From: Hymenoscyphus infarciens
Lineage: Eukaryota; Ascomycota; Leotiomycetes; Helotiales; Helotiaceae
DNA: 59,033 nt
NCBI GenBank assembly: GCA_001414345.1
Contig: LLCB01000343.1
Location: forward strand, 1-59,033
Direction of reading: 5' to 3'
In this document: positions 43,690-54,797 of the stretch, one piece after another
How positions within the stretch are numbered: position 1 is the first letter of the stretch
Layout of the letters: each line of letters starts with the position of its first letter
The notes under the pieces: model-generated
Database searches by the model: none
The model's input: the letters and a program-made list of their open reading frames with translations, nothing else
Told to the model about the DNA's origin: nothing
Made by a program: the position numbers and the translations under genes

Positions 43690-44658
43690 ATGCAACTCCT
43701 GCTAGCAGCCCAATATGCTGCTATCTTAGCATTACACCTTGTTCCCGTCAACGCACATCCAGCCGAGAACTCAAAAACGAATGCACTTGTCTCACGAGCA
43801 GCAGGCACATACCAAGATCCACACACGGTCGACATGCCATGTACTGGCATGGAAGACGTATGTGAAGCAGATTGTATAGCCATTCTCTGCCACGGAAAAG
43901 ATCCAATAATGTAAGCACCACGATTCCCGAACTTTTAAAAAACTGAGATCAATTCGTAATACAGGCAAAAGCTTGCTGGAACATCCGATCAGAAGAAGAA
44001 GCAAAAGGAAGATAATTATAGAAAGAGCGGAGCGTATTTTGTACCGTTCGATGAACCTGCGGATATGATGAAGAAACGAGGAATTTCCGTGCCGAGCGGT
44101 TTAGCTGCTGGTGCACCAGTTTTCAACAGTGCGGAGGAAACAACATATGAGTCGACACAGCAAGGTGGAACGAACTGCATTATTTTCCCAGTTCCTCGTG
44201 ACCAACAAACACGTAAGCGACTTACTCACCCTTCAATTCTTAGAACGTTGCTAAAGAACATATGATATAGTACAAGGAGGCAATATGCAAAACCAGTTTG
44301 GTCGTGTTGATGAAGCTCTCAACAATATTCCGGATGGGCAGTGGTTCAAGCAAAAATTCTCATTCTTGAACTCGGATACGTAAGTTTCCAAGTTGGCGTG
44401 ATCGAGTTATATACTCGTACTGACCACCGAAACAGACCTCACTGCCTGGCACTTCAACAAACCCCACCGGATGATTCGATTTGCCACAAGGAGAAGAAGA
44501 ACAAGTGGGGATTCGACATGAAGAAATTCGCCTTCATGATGGATCAAGCTGCTAAGAATCCACGAACTTTCACCAACTTGTTTGGTGGATATAAGCGCAA
44601 GAGAAGCGATGGTACATACGTGCCAGTTGAAGAAGGCCAAGAGACTCAAGATGAGTAG
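43690..44658 (+). CDS. Divergent secreted NucA/NucB-type deoxyribonuclease-like protein
   Basis: Exons 43690-43910, 43965-44212, 44271-44379 and 44436-44658 (266 residues), all GT/AG. Signal peptide 1-22 (ends VNA). The pattern CTGMEDVCEADCIAILCHG, later STQQGGTNCIIFPVPRDQQ, then QGGNMQNQFGRV, resembles the fungal NucA/NucB nuclease fold. Relatives there have a C-DEYPFAST-xxGG core followed by QGG. The usual CDEYPF is here AEETTYES, so the catalytic acidic region is altered. The C-terminus adds a basic extension (GYKRKRSDG). It may be a secreted nuclease or an inactive relative with another role. Family call is by motif order. Confidence 0.62.
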
Positions 44659-45657
44659 ATAGAAAGCAGACCGGTTGTTTCGTGATTAAGCTGGGATTTT
44701 GGCCGTATTTGAATTTTCAAGTGTCGCTTAGGAAGGTGTTACATTTTTAAAATGGTTTTTGATTATTACTGAACATCACCAAAGGCACATTCTCGGATAC
44801 CTAGCGAGCGCGTGATTAGCTGGGGCCATCTTTCGGTGTCGTAGTAAATAACGAAGAAAGCAATACCAAATGGAGTCGGTGCGAATGTGTAAGTTTGAGA
44901 GGCCTAGAATAAAACGTGCCCGATTTTCCGATAAAAGCAGCACTCGATTGAGTGAACTTACTACAAGGGGGTTGATGCCTCTTCACAAAACCACTTTAAG
45001 CAATTGAGCCTCGAAAGGTGCCTAGTTTTACCCACTTTAAGGAGCACGTTTTATTCTAGACGTCTCAAATTTGGAAGAGATACAAGCAACGGGATTGCTT
45101 TTGTATTCAAGATTTGAATTCTCGAGAGTAGTGGAGCACGAAAGTTGCTTGGCGAAAAAGAGTAAAATTGCATGAGGTGATCCAAGTCGCGCCACGACTC
45201 TCTTTCGATATCCACAAGTCAAGATCCACAAGGCATAAACGAGCCGCTCTTACCGAGAAATGATAGATCAACCAGCCTTGAGGCCTTGGAGTGAAAAAAG
45301 ATGGGCGTAAGTTAATCCCAGTTCCAAAGAAGTAACAGAATAAAACAAGGTTCTTGACAGTAGTTCCAGTCAGAGTTAGGTATTATATAATAAGTTTTAT
45401 AAGGATGTATTGTTTTGGTGGGGGATCTGCCTTGGGTTCCAACAAAAAAGTGGACATGGAAAACTCGAACGTCGAGTGGAGTAAATACTGACCTCGCCTA
45501 CCCTATGCCGAGGTCGAGAAGCACAAAAATGCATCAATGAAATTCAACTAGGTTTGATCCCTTTCTCACGTGTACATAAAGGCGAAGCTAAGACGCGTTT
45601 TTACTTTTCCTTCCCCTGGCCGAACTTTATTTTTGCTCGTCCAAACAAACTTTCGCC
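44659..45657. other. Intergenic, no gene recognised
   Basis: About 1 kb. A GAATAAAACGTGCCCGATT segment near 44906 and its partial inverse near 45040-45060 form a loose inverted repeat. Otherwise this is the FMO promoter; CT-rich just before 45658. Confidence 0.4.
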
Positions 45658-47632
45658 ATGGTACCCGGTTTAAAGGTTGTGGAGGTAGCCATTATTGGCG
45701 CAGGTAAGGTTCTACTTCGTCCCAGGCGTAACAGTCCATAACGAGGCCTCCTAAATAAGCCCTGCTTTGCTGGGTCCCGCTATGGACTATTTCGCCTGGG
45801 ACTAAGTAAATGGGACAAATTTGGAACTGTAAACTAACGAGAATAAAGGTTGGTCCGGCCTTGTAGCGGCAAAAACATATCTACGCCTCAGACCCGACGT
45901 CAATCTACTAGTTATCGACTCGGATAATACAGTTGGGGGAGTTTGGAGCGCAGAACGCTTATATCCAAACCTTGTAGCGCAAGTCAAGCATGGATTTTTC
46001 AACTACACCGATACGCCCATGCCCGTTAGTCCTGATGGCATGGTGACGGGAGACATGATTCACGAGTAAGCTATATATGCTGTTTGCTGCATTACTGAGT
46101 GTTTGAACTTGCTAGCTAATTCATTTTTCAGCTATCTTCAGACTTACGCTGGCGATCATGATCTTCTTCGGCGGATTCGCTTCAACACCTTCGTGTCATC
46201 CGTTGAGCGTTGTGAGCGCGGATGGCGAATATACTTCAAAGATTCCCAAGACACAGTGGAAACCGAGAAATTGCTAGTCAGCCCTGGGGTTGCGTCAATT
46301 CCGAGTCTTCCATCGCTTAGCACAAATGACAACTCGATACCCATGATCCATTCCAAAGAGCTTGGGGTTTCATTACCAGCGCTTGAATCGGAAAATGTTC
46401 AGCGAGTCGTTGTCCTGGGTGCAGCAAAGTCTGCTTACGATGCTGTCTATCTCCTTCTTAAAATGGGAAAGAAGGTTACATGGGTGATTCGACCCAACGG
46501 CGCAGGTCCATTGGCTATTTTACCATCCGAACTATTTGGATACTTTCGCAGTATCGGGGTCGCCTCTACTCGAATAATGACATATCTGTCCCCTTCAATC
46601 CTCAATACCAAAGGCGTCTTGGCTAGTTTCTTCCACAGAACCATGATCGGCCGTTTTTTCACCCGCACTTTCTGGGGCCTGACAAACTATGTTTGCAATC
46701 TCCACGACGGCTACAACAAGAGCCCCCAAGTTGCATCTTTGAAGCCCGATATTGACCCCCTGGGTATTTTCTACGCAAATTCAGGGCTGGGCGTTGTAAC
46801 CCTACCCGATTTCTGGAAGGTCATTCATGATGGTGATGTGGAAATCGCCCGTGAAGTTCCCCAAAGTATATCACAAGGGTTTCTTCAATATTCTTCCGGC
46901 AGGAGCATCGCGGCAGATCAAATTGTTGCCTGCACAGGTTGGGGCGATCATTTTGGAATGTTCGATACTTCACTTAAAACCGAAATGGGGCTTCCAAGCT
47001 GTCAACAGGGTGAGACAGATGGACCACGAGACTATTCCTGGGACCAAGACGATGTTGACGCAACGAAATCCGTCAATAGACAATTACCCCTTCTAAATAT
47101 GCCACCAATGTTGAAGAATCCCCTACCGAATGAGCCGCAGCAGAAATGGAGACTGTTCAGGAGAGCGATTCCTCTCAAATTCGCACTAGAAAAGGACCGA
47201 TCTTTTGCCATCCTCAACCAACTTCATACTGTTCAAACTCCTCTAGTAGCTGAAGTGCAGGCTTTGTGGACAATATTGTATCTGCTTGGTGAGATTGACT
47301 TACCCGAAGAAGCCGAAATGCGAAAAGAAATTGCCGAGTGGAATGTTTGGACAAAGAAACGGTATCTTAGCCAGGGCGCCAAATTCCCGTATAGTATATA
47401 TGATTTTCTCCCGGTGAGCTTTCAATTTTTTCCCGGTCTTGTTCGATGACAAGTTTTTGCTTGCCAACTTACAACGTTCACCGCTAATTTGAAGAAGTAC
47501 GTTGACACGCTGTGTCTAGATATGGGCATCAAATCAAAGAGAAAGGGGAACCCCTTCTCGGAAATGTTTTCAGCATACAAACCGGAAGATTTCAACGGTT
47601 TCTTGGAAGAATATTTAGCTAAACGCCGTTAG
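45658..47632 (+). CDS. Flavin-containing monooxygenase-like oxidoreductase
   Basis: Exons 45658-45703, 45849-46065, 46132-47413 and about 47498-47632 (about 559 residues; the last acceptor may lie three bases earlier). The FAD Rossmann motif GAGWSG (14-19) is split by intron 1 after its second Gly. GGVWSAERLYPNL follows, a family-typical GG(V/T)W segment. The second dinucleotide fold VVVLGAAKSAYDA has Ala instead of the usual Gly, and the FMO fingerprint is degenerate (SIPMIHSKELG). FMOs of this kind oxygenate nitrogen, sulfur or carbonyl groups. Substrate unknown. A C-terminal hydrophobic region suggests membrane association. Intron 1 carries a MITE (45713-45808). Confidence 0.88.
45713..45808. 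mobile_element. 96-bp MITE inside FMO intron 1
   Basis: Ends TACTTCGTCCCAGGCG at 45713 and the inverse TACTTAGTCCCAGGCG at 45808 pair over about 28 bases through AGTCCATA, with a few mismatches. The element lies nine bases after the intron donor. Removing it leaves an intron of about 51 bases, normal for this genome. Same end family as 5834-5964. Confidence 0.8.
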
Positions 47633-47884
47633 ATGGGTTTTTTTGGTTATATATTTGATTCAGAGTCACTTAAAATTGACGTAAACGAATTTATTTTTGT
47701 AAAATACATGGTTTGTTTCTCTTCTATTCCATTGATCACAACTCTCTCTTGGAAAGAGCAGTGATGCTTGAATCTAATTAATTTATGCTCGCCTCTTAAG
47801 AAGCGCGTACAAACAAACAGACCTAGGACTAATTCAAATCATGCCTCTTAGAAGCAGTGATGTTGCTTCAAATAGAACAGTGTA

Positions 47885-48060
47885 ATCGATAGTATTATCG
47901 TAATAAACTACTATAGTATATTAGATTAATATATTGTTATAGTATTATAATAGTACGTATTAAAATATAAAATAATATTATAGTAATATTATTTTTATTA
48001 AAAGATATCTCTTTTGATAACTTATAAGCGTAAAGTTGTACTTTTTCTTTATACTCTTCT
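47885..48060 (-). repeat. Inverted, heavily mutated copy of the 1-192 repeat
   Basis: Reads as the reverse complement of 1-192, starting CGATAGTATTATCGTAATAAA and continuing through AGTACGTATTAAAATA to CTTATAAGCG. It is more diverged than the 38188 copy, with mainly transitions. Confidence 0.75.
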
Positions 48061-48812
48061 ATTACTTTAAAACTATATAATAATAATAATAGATATTAAT
48101 AAAATAATTAGTAAGAGTTACTTACTATATAATAAATAGCCTAAGCTGAGTATATTAGACGATTTTATAATAAGCTAGTAGTTCTATTAATTATATAGCT
48201 AAAAGTCGATTTTAAGTATATAAATTAATATATATTTAAAGTATATATTATATATATATTATACTAAGACCTAGGTCTTATTATAGCTTACTAATTGTTT
48301 TTATATAAAGATTAAAGTATATAATTAACTAAAATACGTTAAATTTAAAAGAAAGTTTAATAGTAACTAATTAGTATTTAGTTAAATCTTTAGTATTTGA
48401 AGTTTATTTTTAAAATAAATAGTTATTAAAAATAACTAAGTTACTAGATATAAAGTCTTAGAGATAACTAGCCTAGTAATAGTACTTTAATAACCATTTC
48501 TCTATAATACTTTTTATTTAATAAGAAATTAATAATATATTATAGAAATTATTAGATTTAAAGAAATGATTATCTAAATACTAGAGAAGAATATATATAG
48601 TAAGATAAAATAATAAAAACAAGTTTAAAACCTAAGTTAAAATAAAAATCTACTATTTATTAATCTATTTTAAAACATTTCTAGTATATTAAACGCCTTC
48701 TTCTTACTCTTAAATTAACTAATAAAATTAAAGAATATAAGCTTATAGTAGGATTTTAAGTATAACGGTATACTATTCTATATAGCCGAGATAATATAGT
48801 ATATACTATATA

Positions 48813-49136
48813 TATATAAGGTTTCAGTAGTTATTGTTTTATATTATCTAATTTAGAAAGGTTATATACGTTTATACGTTCGTCTAGACTTTTAGACGTA
48901 CTTCGTAGAGTTCAGGCTTTTATATTAGCCGACGTATATCGTTGTTCGGTTTCGTACCTCTTTTTATAGTTATCTAAACCTCTTATATATAATAGCCTAC
49001 TCTTCTAGAGTTAGAAAAGGCTAGTTTAGCCTTTTCTTCTATATTAGAGCCTAGTATCTAAGTATGTTATTCTGCTGAACGCACTTCTATATACCTCTTC
49101 TATAGTAGTATATATTTCGTACTATTTTATAAAAAG
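48813..49136 (+). repeat. Dispersed ~320-bp repeat, copy 1
   Basis: Shares TATATAAGGTTTCAGTAGTTATT, TTTTATATTAGCCGACGTAT, AACCTCTTATATATA and TAGTAGTATATATTTCGTAC in order with 49165-49475. Differences are mainly transitions. Confidence 0.75.
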
Positions 49137-49164
49137 GCTAAACTTATAATAGCCTATTACCTAA

Positions 49165-49475
49165 GCTATTCTAGATAGCTAGAAGTACCTGCTATATATA
49201 AGGTTTCAGTAGTTATTATCTTATATTATCTGTTTTAGAAAGGTTACGTAGGTTCGAGCTTTTATATTAGCCGACGTATATCGTTATTTAGTTTTAGACC
49301 CTTTTTATACTATCTGAACCTCTTATATATAGCTGCTTACTTCTAGAGTTAGAGAGAGATAGCTTTTCCTTTTCTTCTATATTAGAGCCTAGTATTTATA
49401 TATATTATTCTATTAAACGTACTTCTATATATCTCTTCTATAGTAGTATATATTTCGTACTATTATATAAAAAGG
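49165..49475 (+). repeat. Dispersed ~320-bp repeat, copy 2
   Basis: Direct copy of 48813-49136, about 60 bases after it. Its left flank (CTAGATAGCTAGAAGTACCT) is also shared with the inverted copy at 57425-57700 but not with copy 1. Confidence 0.75.
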
Positions 49476-51220
49476 AAAAGCTCTTCTTTACTAGTAATAG
49501 TATAAATAATATCTCTTTTAAGCACGTTATTGCTTTTATTTCTTTTTTAAGCTAGAATTAGACCTGAATAATAATAACCTCAAATAGCTAGGATTCTAGA
49601 GATCTCCTAGATAGCTAGTAATATTAGAGTTTAGTATTAGTTATAGATAGCTAGTAAAAATCGTGTCTTATACGTTAAGGAAATAGGAAGACGCTAAGTG
49701 TTCTAGAGGCTTCTAATAACTCTCTCTATATAGAGACTATTATATATAGGTTTAGTAAATAAGTTAATATATTAAAGTTACCTAGAAGGCTTCCGAATCT
49801 GATCTTACCTCTCTCTCTCTCTAAATCGATATTATGTCGAAGTTCTAAGAAGACCTTAGGTCTCTTTCTAAACCAGTTCCGCTATAAGGCGTTAAACGAA
49901 CTTCTAGGGCTATCTCTCTTTTCGAAAGATAACTATTCGATTCCTCTCTAATCCTTACTTATACGCTGAAAAACATAAAAGGTCTTAAAGAGACTTTTTA
50001 AATATAGACGATATATAGACGAGAGATAGAGGTCTAAAAATAAAGGATAAACGATTAGTTAGCTAAGATAGACAAAATTATAAGCGAGCTTCGAAGTTAA
50101 TAACTAACTCTCTCTAATCCGACCTTCTTTTAAACCTTCGTTTAAACTCTTCTTTGCTTTTAAGCCTGAATTTAGACCTCTTTTACTTAAGAGACACCGC
50201 TACCTCTAATGCCTTCCTACTACTTCACTTGAATTAGATATAAATCAGTTGAAATACGCTTTCTATTAGGACGAAACTTAGAAGCGAGCTCTTAGATAAG
50301 TTAGTACTAACATTATCCGACTCTACTCTAAACTTTTTCCTCGAACCTCTACTAGTAAACGCTTAAAAGATTACTTAGTTATAGATCGAGTTCTAGCTAG
50401 TATAAAGGTTAAAAGAGATAGAAGTGGAATTAGAAGAAGATTATACTAAAGAAACGTTTACTTTTCGAGTATAGCTATACTTAGAGAGATACTATAATTA
50501 GAACAGTTCTTTTATATATAGGATATACCTTAGCACTGAAACGCGTCGACTACTTTTAAGAGACACTAGAATTTTAACTTACTAAGATACTCTTTAGTTT
50601 AAGAGAATACCTCTATCTAGCTCCGAACTCCTTATAACCTAATAGCGACTCTTCTTCGAAATCAGCAGATAATAATAAAGTCCTTAAATACCTCGATTTA
50701 GACCTGAATTACTAAAAGGAACGAGGCGGCCTACGGGCCTAAGTAACACAGTTCCTACGATAGTACTAATAAATGTCGTATCTGAAACTACCTCTTTTGT
50801 TATTCTGAACTTCGGACAGCATTTTCAAATTCGGTATTAAGTCTTTTAACTAGCTGAAACCCCACCGACTCTTATAAGAGTCTTACTTGCTTTTCACTTC
50901 TAGCTAGGCTAGAAGTTTCATTCGAATTCGAATCAGATACGGGTTAGTACGCTCTCGAAGTAAGCTCTTAACTAAGTTATCACTATTACCTACAACGTTA
51001 TCTCTTAATATTCGCCTCTAACTCTACTTTAAACTTTTTCTAATTTTACTTTAAACTTTTTCTAACCTACTAAATAAGATTAAACACTTGCTTTTAATAT
51101 TAAAGGATTAGAAACGAAGTCTCTATTTTATAAGTATCTACAAAGTCGATTTAGAACCGATATCTCGCTTACGACAATATCGATAAACAAAGCATCTTCG
51201 AACTAGGTCAGTTACGATTC

Positions 51221-52120
51221 ATAAGTAAAAGTAGTTTTAAAAGATAGCTTTACTACTATTACTATTAAACTACTTTTATTTTTAATTATAAATAATTTAT
51301 ATAACTAATATTATATTATAGTAATATAACTATAATAATAATAAAGTTATTTTATATATAAGCTTAGTATATAAGTAAAAGTAGTTTTAGAAGATAGCTT
51401 TACTATTATTACTATTAAACTACTTTTATTTTTAAAATTAAATAATATTTCTAATTAAAATTATAGAATATTATTAAAACTATAATGATAATAAAGTTAT
51501 CTTATATATAAGCTTAGTATATAATAAGTAAAAGTGGTTTTAGAAGATAGCTTTACTATTATTATTATTAAACTAGTTTTATTTTTAAATTTAAATAATA
51601 TATTTAACTAATATTATATATTATTATTAGAACTATATAATAATAATAAAGTTATCTTATATATAAGCTTAGTATATAATAAGTAAAAGTGGTTTTAGAA
51701 GATAGCTTTACTATTATTATTATTAAACTAGTTTTATTTTTAAATTTAAATAATATATTTAGCTAATTTATATAATATTATTAGAACTATATAATAATAA
51801 TAAAGTTATCTTTTATATAAGCTTAATATATAAGTAAAAGTAGTTTTAAAAGATAGCTTTACTATTATTACTATTAAACTACTTTTATTTTTAATTTTAA
51901 ATAATATATTTAGCTAATATTATATAATATTATTAGAACTATATAATAATAATAAAGTTATCTTATATATAAGCTTAGTATATAAGTAAAAGTAGTTTTA
52001 GAAGATAGCTCTACTATTATTACTATTAAACTACTTTTGTTTTTAATTTTAAATAAGATATTTAGCTAATATTATATAATATTATTAGAACTATAATAAT
52101 AGTAAAGCTATCTAATATAT
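51221..52120 (+). repeat. Six-unit satellite array with nested inverted repeats
   Basis: Units of about 135-155 bases start near 51221, 51371, 51521, 51675, 51830 and 51981. Each begins AAGTAAAAGTAGTTTTARAAGATAGC and contains AAACTACTTTT about 40 bases later, an 11-base perfect inverse of AAAAGTAGTTT. Each unit ends in TAATAATAAAGTTATCTTAT, a near inverse of AGATAGCTTTACTATTATTA. In the last unit the inverse is exact (TAGTAAAGCTATCT). Confidence 0.8.
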
Positions 52121-54488
52121 AAATAATAGTCCTAGTTATATACGTCACTGATATAACTAGGTTATCCCGAGGCTTTTCTAAAGACTCGCTTAATATATAT
52201 AAATAAAGCTAGAGTATCTATACTCTCTACTTTTCTCTTTAGTTTAGTTTTTCTTAATAAAAGGTACTATTCTATAAGTACTCCTTTTATATAGTTATAG
52301 AGAGCTATTATACTAAAACTAAACTCTCTCTCTTTACCTAGGAAGGCTTTTACTAATATCCTAATAATAATATATATATTTACTTTATATTAAATCCTCT
52401 AAATCTATTATTCTCTTTTATAAAGCTAAACCTCTTTATATTAAGTAATAGAGTTTAACGTTCTTCTATTACCTATATTAAGTCTTTTAAAAGTAACCTA
52501 TTAATCTAAGAACTATTCTACTCTACTTTAGAGTTAGTAGAGCTTATCTCTCTCTTTACTTCTATTAACGTTACGTTCTAATCTAGTTTAAGAACTCGAT
52601 CTACTAAAATATATATACTAGCTATTACTATACTACTACTATCTTCTCTTACTAAGAATACTACTAGTCTCTTATAGTATAAGATCTTTAAATTACCTTT
52701 ATCTAACTCTACTCTATAATAAATCTTTAAAGTAATAACCTTATTAATAAGTAAAGTTTATAAACTTAAAGTAAATACTTTAAATATAGCTAGTAGTTCT
52801 TATTAATAAACTCTTACTTAACTATAAATATTTAATATAACTCGTTTCTCTTCTATAGCTCTATTATTAAAGAAGACTAGTTAGATAGCTAATCTCTACT
52901 TATTTACTATAGAAGACGAATTTACCTATATAACCTAGGAAACTAAGCTTATAATAAAGTTATTTATTAATTATAGCGATTATAGAAGCTATATCGAGAG
53001 TATAGAATAAGCAAAGTAAAGTTAAAGTAGATACTTAATTCACTAGAACTATAGAAGAGAGTATAAGGCTTTAAATACTATACTTCTTACTTAAAAGGTA
53101 GGGATTATTAAGTAATCCTTTATCTAATCTATTTTTATTCTATAATATACCTCTTAAATAACCTTTCCTAATTAGGAAAGCGTCGTTTACTATATATATA
53201 GATTTAATAACCTAATCTCTTTCTTTTCTTTTTATAACTTCCTTAAAACTCTTCTACTATTGCTAAACTACTATAGCGTATATTACTTAACGAAAAACTA
53301 TAGTAAGAAGCTTATATTTACCTTTCCTAGGCTCTTATACTAACTAAAATAGCCTCTCTCCTAGATCTCTTATTCTCTAGATAGTAAGACTCTAATAAAT
53401 ACTAGGCCTATACTTATTTATAAGTATTATAAAGATAAAGATAATAAGAAAGGCGTTAGATATATAATTAATAGATTAGAACCTAGGCATTATATACTTA
53501 TAAGTTCTTTTAAGCTTATTAATCTTAATACCTTACTTTAGCTAACTATATAAGAGTATTAAATATTAAATCTCTTATATATTTCCTCTTCTAGTCTAGT
53601 TATACTCTAAGGTAATATACTTAGTAGATTTTATACTATTAATATCTCTAAGAATAAGCTAGAGAAGTTAGAAGTTAAGAGCTTTAATAAATATTAAGCT
53701 TTTAAAGGTCTTACTAAACCTAAAACCCTTTATAAGAAGCTTCTAACTACTAATACTAAGCTCTTAAACGAACTTCTTAGTAATAACGTTAAGTACCTTA
53801 CTATTAGTAGTAAGAGCTTACTTACTACGCCTTCTATTAAGAAAGCTTATTCTAATATTTCGAATTTTTAAGAAGCTTCTTATAAGAGCTACGTTACTTC
53901 TATAATAGCTAGTAAATTAACTAGTTACTATTATAATATAGAGTTAAAAAAGGTAGTATATAATTTAACTATACTATTAGCTACTTATATAAAATACTAC
54001 TAAGTATCTATCTCCTTTTTATAATTACCTTAATTAAAAATCTTAAGAAATATTAGACTAATATTAGTAATAAAGTTTATATAGAGCTTTATTTAGTTAG
54101 TCTTCTACTTCTTATTTTATTTTCTTAACTAATTTTATAGATTTAGAAGTAAGAGAAGTTATATAGCGCGATCTATATAAGACTTAAATATAGTTTTAGA
54201 AGCTCTTAGTTATTCTTAGTTTTAAACTATACTTATTACTATAAGGAACTTAATAGCTTTTAGAGTCCTACTTTTAATAATAAACTAGATAGCGATGTTT
54301 TTAAGATTCTAAGGCGTAGTAACCGCGTTTCTAAGAGTACTTCTTTTATAGCTTCTATCTTAAATAGTACTCTACTTATAAGAGCTAATACTTATAGTTA
54401 AACTAAGAGCTAGAGTACTTCTTATAAGGGTTCTATTATTTATAGTAAAGACGATACCTCTCTCTCTAACTAGTAAAAGTCTACTTAA

Positions 54489-54797
54489 AAGCTTTTAAAG
54501 GTTCTTTTAAAAAGCTATTCTAAAAAGTCTATTCTAAAGTCTATTCTAAGAAAGACTGTTTTAAAGAAAACTACTTCTATAAAGTTAGTTTCTAAGAAGT
54601 CGTCTTTTAAGAAGCTTACTAATAACTATTCTAAGCGTTCTTTAAAAGGCTATAAGTATAAGAAGAATGTTTCTAAGAGTAAAGAGTCTAAGAATAATAA
54701 TAATAATAATAAGTCTAATAGTATTAATCTTAGTAATACTTTTAATAAAATAGGTATAGTACTTACTACTCTTAGTAAAACTATTTCTAAGTATTAG
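54489..54797 (+). pseudogene. Lys/Ser/Asn-rich reading frame within RIP DNA
   Basis: A stop-free frame of about 100 codons without a good ATG, opened by TAA and closed by TAG, both derivable from glutamine codons by C-to-T change. Reads like SKKSSFKKLTNNYSKRS, then SKSKESKNNNNNNKS. This resembles the basic tail of a retroelement or other structural protein, but no family motif is seen. Confidence 0.35.
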
